Origin: JAXHUH01 sp034211175
GTDB taxonomy: Bacteria; Actinomycetota; Acidimicrobiia; Acidimicrobiales; CAIXPF01
Length of the DNA: 7,989 nt
Direction: 5' to 3'
Assembly (NCBI GenBank): GCA_034211175.1
Contig: JAXHUH010000248.1
Span: forward strand, 1 to 7,989
Below, piece after piece: positions 1 through 5,085 of this stretch (within the stretch, counting starts at the first letter, position 1; each line of letters starts with the position of its first letter). The notes under the pieces are model-generated. The model searched no databases, was not told the DNA's origin, and saw nothing but the letters and a program-made list of their open reading frames with translations. The position numbers and the translations under genes were made by a program.

Positions 1-177
1 CTGGAGCGCGGACGCGTTGCGCTGGCCGGCCGCCCGGTTGATCGCCCGCAGCGACACCCCCTCGACCGAGTGCTCGGCGAACAGCTGCTCGGCGGCGCGG
101 ATCAGCTCGGCCCGCGCCCCGGCGGTCGCGCCACCCGTCCCGTTCCTCGCCGACCCCGTACGGGGCTCGCCGCTCAT
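1..177 (-). CDS. TetR-family transcriptional regulator, N-terminal fragment (cut by window edge)
   Basis: This is the first 59 codons of a gene that runs off the left edge; its ATG is at 177-175. After a flexible Gly/Arg-rich lead of about 22 residues comes the start of a TetR-type DNA-binding domain: the first helix (ELIRAAEQLFAEH), then VEGVSLRAINRAAG covering helix 2 and the turn into the recognition helix, ending in NASALQ where family members continue with YHF or similar. TetR proteins are dimeric repressors that usually respond to a small ligand, often an acyl-CoA or other lipid when encoded beside acyl-CoA dehydrogenases. The gene lies 43 bp downstream of the dehydrogenase on the same strand and may be co-transcribed with it. 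No clear Shine-Dalgarno precedes the ATG. The ligand-binding domain is outside the window, so the ligand cannot be guessed. Confidence 0.85.
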   Translation of the reverse strand, partial: MSGEPRTGSARNGTGGATAGARAELIRAAEQLFAEHSVEGVSLRAINRAAGQRNASALQ

Positions 178-220
178 AGGACGTGGAATGGTACCGAGCC
201 GCCGGGGCGCAACCGTTCGC

Positions 221-1309
221 TCAGCCGCCCGCCGGTGTCGGGGCGCCCGCGTGGGACTGCCCGTTGTGGCGGGCCAGGGCCTCGGCGTAGCGGGCCCGGG
301 ACTCGGCGATCCGGTGCGGCAGGTAGCCCTTCGGGAACACCTCGTCACCGGGCTCGTGGCGGCCGAGCACCTCGCGGGCCAGCGTCACCTTGTGGACCTC
401 GGTCGGGCCGTCGGCGAGGCCCATGTGGAACGACTCGCCGATCATCCACATGAACGGCATGTCGTTGGTCAGCCCGAGCGAGCCGTGGACCTGCAGGGCC
501 CGGGCCGCCACGTCGTGGAGCACCCGCGGCATCTGGGCCTTGACCGCGGAGATGTCGCCCCGGACCCGCTTGTAGTCCTTGTACTTGTCGATCTTCCACG
601 CCGTCTGGAGGACGAGCAGCCGGAAGCTCTCGAGGTCGATCCACGAGTCGGCCACCATCTCCCGCACGAGCTGCTTCTCTGCCAGCCGCTCACCCTGGGT
701 GCGGCGGCTCACCGCCCGCTCACACATCATGTCGAGGGCTCGCCGGGCCAGGCCGATCGCCCGCATGCAGTGGTGGATCCGCCCACCACCGAGGCGGGTC
801 TGGGCGACGACGAACGCACCACCCTGGTGGCCCAGCATGTTCTCGGCCGGCACCCGCACGTTCTCGTAGCGCAGGTGGGCGTGGGCACCGTCGCCCGGGG
901 CCTCGTCGTGGCCGCCGATGGCGTAGTTGCGCAGGTTGGTGATGCCGGGCGTGTCCGCGGGGACCAGGAACATCGACTGCTGCTGGTACGGCGGCGCGTC
1001 CGGGTCGGTCACGACCATCACGATGAAGAAGCTGGCGTGGCGGGCGTTCGACGAGAACCACTTCTCGCCGTTGATCACCCACTCGTCGCCCTCCCGGACG
1101 GCGGTGGTGGTGAACACCTTCGGGTCGGCGCCGCCCTGGGGCTCGGTCATCGAGAAGCACGACACGATCTCGTTGGCGAGCAGCGGGTGGAGGAACCGCT
1201 CCTTCTGCTCGTCGGTGCCGAAGTGGGCGAGGATCTCGGCGTTGCCGGAGTCGGGTGCCTGGCAGCCGAAGGTGATCGGGCCGCACCTCGGCTGCACGAT
1301 CGTCGGCAC
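221..1309 (-). CDS. Acyl-CoA dehydrogenase, N-terminally truncated (possible pseudogene)
   Basis: FAD-dependent acyl-CoA dehydrogenase of the ACAD10/11-like (FadE-type) group, which introduces an alpha-beta double bond into acyl-CoA. The 362 residues begin almost directly at the FGCQAPDSGN segment that normally precedes the middle beta domain. Visible motifs are CFSMTEPQGGADP (about 51-63) and GEKWFSSNA (about 81-89) of the flavin/beta domain, GRIHHCMRAIGLARRALDMM in the C-terminal helical domain, and QVHGSLGLTNDMPF near the end. GLADGPTEVHK places an Asp where short- and medium-chain enzymes carry the catalytic Glu, which is usual for this group. Family members are normally about 400-430 residues with roughly 90-100 helical residues before this point. 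Those are absent: the frame is closed by a stop at 1366-1364, and the only usable start is GTG 1309-1307, with no convincing ribosome-binding site. The downstream neighbour is the TetR fragment. The family call is firm; whether the protein works is doubtful. Confidence 0.85.
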   Translation of the reverse strand: MPTIVQPRCGPITFGCQAPDSGNAEILAHFGTDEQKERFLHPLLANEIVSCFSMTEPQGGADPKVFTTTAVREGDEWVINGEKWFSSNARHASFFIVMVVTDPDAPPYQQQSMFLVPADTPGITNLRNYAIGGHDEAPGDGAHAHLRYENVRVPAENMLGHQGGAFVVAQTRLGGGRIHHCMRAIGLARRALDMMCERAVSRRTQGERLAEKQLVREMVADSWIDLESFRLLVLQTAWKIDKYKDYKRVRGDISAVKAQMPRVLHDVAARALQVHGSLGLTNDMPFMWMIGESFHMGLADGPTEVHKVTLAREVLGRHEPGDEVFPKGYLPHRIAESRARYAEALARHNGQSHAGAPTPAGG

Positions 1310-1320
1310 CTGCGCGACCG

Positions 1321-1327
1321 GGAGGGG
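1321..1327 (+). promoter_or_regulatory. Shine-Dalgarno of the SDR gene
   Basis: A GGAGGGG run lies 5-7 nt before the ATG at 1333 and fixes the SDR start. It sits in the 23-bp gap between the two divergent start codons, so little room is left for any promoter between the two genes. Confidence 0.75.
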
Positions 1328-1332
1328 AACCG

Positions 1333-2169
1333 ATGGAGTCCGTTCAGGGGAGGGGCGCGGTGATCACGGGCGGCGCCAGCGGCATCGGCTTCGAGACGGC
1401 CCGGCGCCTCGCCGACCAGGGCGCGAAGGTCGTCCTGGCCGACATCGAGAAGGCCGCGCTCGACGGCGCGGTCGAGCAGCTGCGGGCGACCGGTGCCGAG
1501 GCCCACGGGGTCGTGTGCGACGTGGCCTCGCTCGAGTCGGTCACCGCCCTGGCCGACGAGGCGTTCCGGCTGCTGGGCAAGGTCCACATCGTGTTCAACA
1601 ACGCCGGCATCGGCGTGGGCGGACCGATCGCGGAGATGACCCACGACGACTGGCGGTGGACGATCGACGTCGACCTGTGGGGGCCGATCCACGGGGTCGA
1701 GGCGTTCCTGAACCGGATCATCGACCAGGGCGAGGGCGGCCACATCCTGTTCACGTCGTCGTTCGCCGGGCTCGTGCCCAACGTCGGTCTCGGCCCGTAC
1801 TGCGTGGCCAAGTACGGGGTGGTCGCGCTGGCCGAGGTGCTCCAGCGGGAGATGCGGGAGCACGAGATCGGCGTGTCGGTCGTCTGCCCGATGCGGGCCG
1901 CGACGAACATCGACGACTCGGCCCGCAACCGCACGCCCGAGTACGGCGCCCCGGAGAGCGCCCACCTGCCGACCGAGGACGAGGTCGAGGAGCAGAACTA
2001 CCTCGGCCGCACGCTGCCGGTCGAGGAGGTCGGCCGGCTCACCGTCGAGGCGATCCTGGCCAACGAGCTCTACGTCCTCACCCACCACGAGGCCCGCGGC
2101 CCGGTCCGCCGCCGCTTCGAGCGGATCGACCGCGCCTTCGCCCGCGTCCCCGGCGCCGACACCGCCTGA
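1333..2169 (+). CDS. Classical short-chain dehydrogenase/reductase (SDR)
   Basis: NAD(P)-dependent oxidoreductase of 278 residues, a normal length for this SDR group and complete at both ends. The Rossmann glycine motif TGGASGIG is at 12-19. An acidic residue after the second strand (D37 in LADIEK) points to NAD(H) rather than NADP(H). CDV is at 62-64 and NNAG at 89-92. The catalytic Ser is S143 (in TSSFAG), and the YxxxK pair is Y156/K160 in YCVAK. The helix-4 position that usually holds the fourth tetrad residue, Asn, reads Asp (D114 in VDLWG). The C-terminal ~75 residues are a substrate-binding region (EEQNYLGRTLPVEEVGR onwards). A strong Shine-Dalgarno supports the ATG. It stands alone on its strand, head-to-head with the truncated acyl-CoA dehydrogenase and followed by a repeat-bearing gap. 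The substrate is unknown; a hydroxyacyl, steroid or terpenoid alcohol would fit the neighbourhood, but that is a guess. Confidence 0.92.
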   Translation: MESVQGRGAVITGGASGIGFETARRLADQGAKVVLADIEKAALDGAVEQLRATGAEAHGVVCDVASLESVTALADEAFRLLGKVHIVFNNAGIGVGGPIAEMTHDDWRWTIDVDLWGPIHGVEAFLNRIIDQGEGGHILFTSSFAGLVPNVGLGPYCVAKYGVVALAEVLQREMREHEIGVSVVCPMRAATNIDDSARNRTPEYGAPESAHLPTEDEVEEQNYLGRTLPVEEVGRLTVEAILANELYVLTHHEARGPVRRRFERIDRAFARVPGADTA

Positions 2170-2192
2170 TCGTCCCCAGCCATCCTCCGATC

Positions 2193-2315
2193 CGAACTGG
2201 TCCCACCTGAGTGCCACGGGTGGTACGCGGTGGGGTCCAGAACGGTGGTTGTTGCGAACTGGCCCCACCGGAGTGCCACGGGCGGCATTGTGCGGGGTCC
2301 AGAACGCGATAGTCG
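2193..2315. repeat. Two diverged ~62-bp direct repeats with internal dyad symmetry
   Basis: Copy 1 (2193-2254) and copy 2 (2255-2315) are adjacent. Each starts CGAACTGGYCCCACC, continues GAGTGCCACGGG, and ends with a GGGGTCCAGAACG block; the middles and tails have diverged. Within copy 1 the left arm (2194-2207) and right arm (2229-2243) form an imperfect inverted repeat (CTGG-CCCACC against GGTGGG-CCAG), so it can fold into a hairpin. A CGAAG at 2314 is in register with the next unit, but the similarity ends there. The block occupies the gap after the SDR stop and before the mannosyltransferase operon. It could act as a terminator, be a dispersed intergenic repeat, or be the multi-repeat end of a lost insertion sequence (IS21-like ends are built this way). 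No transposase is visible. The rest of the gap, about 2316-2396, shows nothing I can name. Confidence 0.7.
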
Positions 2316-2396
2316 AAGCTCCCGGCGCCACGCCCAACGGTCAGGCGGTCCGGACCCGATTCGTTTGCTCCGGTCACGCGGGGGAAGCGGGCGAAC

Positions 2397-3299
2397 GTGT
2401 CCGCATCCACCACCCGAGCGACTCCCGCAACACACCGCCGTGGAGCCACCGTCACGTCCACCGTGCCCGACCTCGTCGGACCGCCGTCCGCCGAGGTCGA
2501 CGTGTCCATCGTGGTCCCGACCTTCAACGAGCGCCGGAATCTCGGCGAGGTCGTCGACCGGCTGGATCGCGTCCTGGCCCGCCGGGTCGCCAGTCACGAG
2601 ATCGTCGTCGTCGACGACGACAGCCCCGACGGGACCTTCGACGAGGCGGTCGAGCTCGCCGGCGAGCATCCGAGCCTGCGGCCGGTGCGGCGGGTCGGCC
2701 CACGCGGCCTCGGGTCCGCAGTCGTCTGCGGCTGGGCACGCTCGTCGGGACGGGTGGTCGGCGTCATCGACGCGGACCTCCAGCACCCGCCCGAGACCGT
2801 GGTCGCGCTGCTCGACGCCGTCGACGACGGCGCCGACCTGGCGTGCGCCAGCCGCTACGTGCGTGACGGCGACACCGCGGGCTGGCCGCTGATCCGGCGG
2901 ACGATCTCCCTGGCGGCTCGTCTGACGACCAGAGCGATCCTGCCCGGCGCCCCGCGGCTCGCGGACCCGATGAGCGGGTACTTCGTCGTTCGACGCGCGG
3001 TGGTCGAGGGCGTTGCGCTCACCCCGGTCGGCTACAAGATCCTGCTCGAGGTGCTGCACCGGGGCGCGCCCACCGAGGTCCGTGAGGTGGCGTACCGGTT
3101 CGGCCGGCGGCGCCACGGCGCGAGCAAGGCGACGCCGATGCGCTACGTCGAGCTCGTCCGCCATCTCTGTGCCCTGCGCACCTCGCCGCAGCCGGTGCCC
3201 GCGCTCCCACCGCATGTCGACGTGTCGCGCGGCGCGGCTCCCGTCCGGAGCACGCCTGCGCCTGCCCGCGACATCGTCACCCTTCCCCGACCGACCTGA
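2397..3299 (+). CDS. GT2 polyprenyl-phosphate-mannose synthase (DPM1/Ppm1-like)
   Basis: Transfers mannose from GDP-mannose to polyprenyl phosphate at the cytoplasmic membrane face, giving the lipid donor used by GT-C enzymes outside. The GT-A fold starts at VDVSIVVPTFNERRNL (34-49). The nucleotide-binding acidic cluster VVVDDDSPDG is at 70-79. The metal-binding DxD is D125/D127 in DADLQHPPE, the DPM-type signature. DPMSGYFVVRR (190-200), GYKILLEVL (212-220) and FGRRRHGASK (235-244) are the conserved acceptor-side motifs. There is no C-terminal membrane domain. Instead the protein ends in a ~37-residue Pro/Ala-rich tail of unknown role. The GTG at 2397 follows a GGGGGAAG stretch; an in-frame GTG at 2463 would remove a 22-residue non-conserved leader and is a real alternative. 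The lipoprotein gene follows 20 bp downstream and the O-mannosyltransferase after it, supporting PPM synthesis over other GT2 roles. Confidence 0.88.
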   Translation: MSASTTRATPATHRRGATVTSTVPDLVGPPSAEVDVSIVVPTFNERRNLGEVVDRLDRVLARRVASHEIVVVDDDSPDGTFDEAVELAGEHPSLRPVRRVGPRGLGSAVVCGWARSSGRVVGVIDADLQHPPETVVALLDAVDDGADLACASRYVRDGDTAGWPLIRRTISLAARLTTRAILPGAPRLADPMSGYFVVRRAVVEGVALTPVGYKILLEVLHRGAPTEVREVAYRFGRRRHGASKATPMRYVELVRHLCALRTSPQPVPALPPHVDVSRGAAPVRSTPAPARDIVTLPRPT

Positions 3300-3305
3300 C
3301 ACCAC

Positions 3306-3311
3306 AGGAGG
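3306..3311 (+). promoter_or_regulatory. Strong Shine-Dalgarno of the lipoprotein gene
   Basis: A perfect AGGAGG lies 8 nt before the ATG at 3320. It is the best ribosome-binding site in the window, suggesting that the small protein is made at a high level relative to its operon partners. Confidence 0.8.
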
Positions 3312-3319
3312 AGACCAGC

Positions 3320-3619
3320 ATGAAGCTGACCCGCACGGCGGCTGCCGCCGTCATGAGCCTCGGACTCATCGTTGCCGGATGCAGCGACGACGACGATGAC
3401 GAGGGCACCGTCACCGAGACGGTCCCGGCCACGGAGACGGAGACGGAGACGGTCACGGAGACCGAGACGGTCGAACCGACCGAGACCGAGACCGAGACGG
3501 AGGTCGTCGAGACCGAGACCGAGGTCGAGACCGAGACCGAGACCGAGTTCGAGGAGGACGCGGAGAGCGACGAGACGATCGTCGACGACACCGGCCTCGA
3601 CGAAGAGCTCGACGAGTAG
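3320..3619 (+). CDS. Small Thr/Glu-repeat lipoprotein, possible O-mannosylation substrate
   Basis: I do not recognise a family. The 99-residue product has a textbook lipoprotein signal: MKLTR, a hydrophobic stretch and the lipobox VAGC with C21 as the acylated residue. The mature 79 residues start with an acidic SDDDDDE tether, continue in an almost pure Thr-Glu dipeptide repeat (about residues 37-75) broken by Val and Pro, and end in an acidic tail (LDEELDE). By count the mature part holds 21 Thr, 26 Glu, 11 Asp and no Lys or Arg. It must be extended and strongly anionic. Lying between a polyprenyl-phosphate-mannose synthase and a protein O-mannosyltransferase, it is a plausible Thr-rich acceptor for O-mannosylation; this is inference from composition and context. 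Alternatives are a surface spacer or a cation-binding envelope protein. The very strong Shine-Dalgarno, signal peptide and lipobox argue that it is a real gene despite its low complexity. Confidence 0.85.
   Translation: MKLTRTAAAAVMSLGLIVAGCSDDDDDEGTVTETVPATETETETVTETETVEPTETETETEVVETETEVETETETEFEEDAESDETIVDDTGLDEELDE
3430..3549 (+). repeat. Hexanucleotide (GAGACS) repeat encoding the Thr-Glu tract
   Basis: Runs of GAGACG and GAGACC units, interrupted by GTC (Val) codons, encode the Thr-Glu dipeptides of the small lipoprotein. Thr codons alternate between ACG and ACC while Glu is always GAG here. Every unit is 6 bp, so gain or loss of units would lengthen or shorten the protein without breaking its frame. 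The opposite strand reads as a Ser-Val repeat and is not a gene. Confidence 0.8.
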
Positions 3620-3651
3620 CGCACCGCATCGTGCGCTCCTCGTTCACGGGG

Positions 3652-3657
3652 GGAGGA
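3652..3657 (+). promoter_or_regulatory. Shine-Dalgarno deciding the O-mannosyltransferase start
   Basis: GGAGGA lies 9 nt before the GTG at 3667. The upstream in-frame GTG at 3631 has no such signal, and the ATG at 3685 is preceded only by a C-rich run, so 3667 is the best start. Confidence 0.6.
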
Positions 3658-3666
3658 CCGCGCCTC

Positions 3667-5085
3667 GTGCGCGGCCTCCCCCCGATGCGCGTCGTGGTGG
3701 GTGTCCTGGGGGCCGTCGCCGTGCTCGGCGCCGCCGCGGCGCTTCGTCTGGTGCGCCTCGGTACACCCGATCGCCAGTACTTCGACGAGGTCTACTACGC
3801 CGAGGACGCACGCGAGTACATCGAGCGTGGCGTCGAGACCATCCGCGCCGTCCACCCGCCGCTCGCCAAGTGGATGATGGCCGGAGCGATCGAGGTGGCC
3901 GGGTTCGACCCGTTCGGTTGGCGGCTGGCGAGCGCGCTCGCCGGGATCGCGGCGGTCGCTCTGGTCATGGGTGCCGCCTGGTCGCTGCGGCGCTCGATCG
4001 TCGCGGCGCTCGTCGCCGGCGTGCTCGTCGCCGTGGACGGCCTGAGCCTGGCGATGAGCCGGATCGCCATGGTGGACGTGTTCCTCGCGCCGCTCGCGCT
4101 CGGTGCCTTCCTGGCGACGGCGGCGGAGGTCGAACGGGTCCTCGGCGCCGACGGGGACGAGCGCCGGCCGCCGGCGGCGGGGTGGTGGCGACGTCACCGT
4201 TGGTGGCTCCTCGCGGGGGTGTGCTGCGGAGCATCCGTCGCGGTGAAGTGGTCCGGCGCGGCACTGTTGCCTCCCGTGGTCGGCTGCATCGGCGCGGCGC
4301 ATGCCGTGGCGGCCCATCGCCGGGGTCTCGGCGTTCGGGCAGCGCTCGACGCGTCGATGCTCCTGTCGGCACTGCTGGCCTTCGCGGTGGTCCCGGCCGC
4401 CGTGTACGTCGCCTCCTATGCCGGGTGGTTCGCGAACTACGAGCACACGACGGCCGGTCGCGCCCGGTGCGGGGAGACGCCGTGCGACGTCGGTCCGGAC
4501 CGGGTGCTGGGCGACTGGTGGCACGAGCAGGTCGACATCGTGGAACGGCACGGGCGACTCGTGCCGACCCACCCGTACCGGTCGGAGGCGACGAGCTGGC
4601 CCCTGGCCCGCCGGCCGGTGCTGATGTACCTGGAGGCCTGTCCCGAGCGGCCGGGGACGAGGCCGGCGCAGGAGCGGCCGTGCTCGGTGCGTCCCGGCAA
4701 CCAGGCGCGCATCTACGGGCTACCGAACCCCGTCGTCTGGGCAGCCGCGTTGATGTCGGTGCCGGTGGTGGTGTGGCGTGCCCTTCGACGACGCCGGCGC
4801 ACCAGTGCGCTCGTCCTCACCTTCCTGGTCGCCCTCTATGTGCCGTGGCTCGCGTCGCCGATCCCGGGCTACCTCTTCTACATGACGCCGATCGTGCCGT
4901 TCATGGCGCTCGCCGTCGTCGAGGCGACGTTCGGGTGGAGCCGATGGCGCCCCGGAGCCGCAGTGGCGGCAGTCGTCGCGGTCGCGGCGGCGGGTGCGCT
5001 CGCGTGGTACTACCCCGTGCTGACCGGTGTCGAGCTGCCCGTGTCCGCCGTGGAGGCCCGCCTGACGTTCGACTCCTGGCGCTGA
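3667..5085 (+). CDS. GT39 polyprenyl-phosphate-mannose:protein O-mannosyltransferase
   Basis: Multi-spanning GT-C enzyme that moves mannose from polyprenyl-phosphate-mannose to Ser/Thr of proteins emerging from the Sec translocon. From the GTG at 3667 it has 472 residues; starting at 3631 adds 12. After the first membrane segment, the first outer loop carries the hallmark FDEVYYAEDA, with the catalytic Asp-Glu pair at D40/E41, followed by HPPLAKWMMAGA (about 63-74). SRIAMVDVFLAP, AVKWSGAALLPP, ASYAGWF and THPYRSEATSWPL are further PMT-family landmarks. The C-terminal PIPGYLFYMTPIVPFMALAV matches the family's four-helix end domain. I count about 9-11 membrane segments. The length is slightly below the mycobacterial enzyme (about 520). 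Four Cys in the large outer loop could form disulfides. It is the third gene of the plus-strand run, 47 bp after the lipoprotein, and its last 76 bp overlap the convergent GT87 gene. The family call is firm; the protein substrates are unknown. Confidence 0.93.
   Translation: MRGLPPMRVVVGVLGAVAVLGAAAALRLVRLGTPDRQYFDEVYYAEDAREYIERGVETIRAVHPPLAKWMMAGAIEVAGFDPFGWRLASALAGIAAVALVMGAAWSLRRSIVAALVAGVLVAVDGLSLAMSRIAMVDVFLAPLALGAFLATAAEVERVLGADGDERRPPAAGWWRRHRWWLLAGVCCGASVAVKWSGAALLPPVVGCIGAAHAVAAHRRGLGVRAALDASMLLSALLAFAVVPAAVYVASYAGWFANYEHTTAGRARCGETPCDVGPDRVLGDWWHEQVDIVERHGRLVPTHPYRSEATSWPLARRPVLMYLEACPERPGTRPAQERPCSVRPGNQARIYGLPNPVVWAAALMSVPVVVWRALRRRRRTSALVLTFLVALYVPWLASPIPGYLFYMTPIVPFMALAVVEATFGWSRWRPGAAVAAVVAVAAAGALAWYYPVLTGVELPVSAVEARLTFDSWR

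Noticed and set aside
17..1363. 448-codon plus-strand open frame opposite the acyl-CoA dehydrogenase
   Set aside because: The translation is low-complexity, Arg/Gly/Val/His-rich, with no domain. The minus strand has clear dehydrogenase motifs. Long antisense frames are expected at this GC content.
2193..2315. Complete insertion sequence
   Set aside because: There is no transposase frame and no target-site duplication in the ~225-bp gap; at most a remnant end.
1147..2337. 396-codon minus-strand frame opposite the SDR gene
   Set aside because: No recognisable motifs. It reads straight through the SDR coding region and the repeat. I also checked whether it held the lost dehydrogenase N-terminus, and it does not resemble that domain.
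2070..3305. 411-codon minus-strand frame opposite the GT2 gene
   Set aside because: Arg/Gly/Asp-rich shadow; the plus strand carries the DPM-synthase motifs.
3277..4572. 431-codon minus-strand frame with a long Ser-Val repeat
   Set aside because: The Ser-Val tract is the reverse complement of the GAGACS repeat in the lipoprotein gene, and the rest is antisense to the O-mannosyltransferase.
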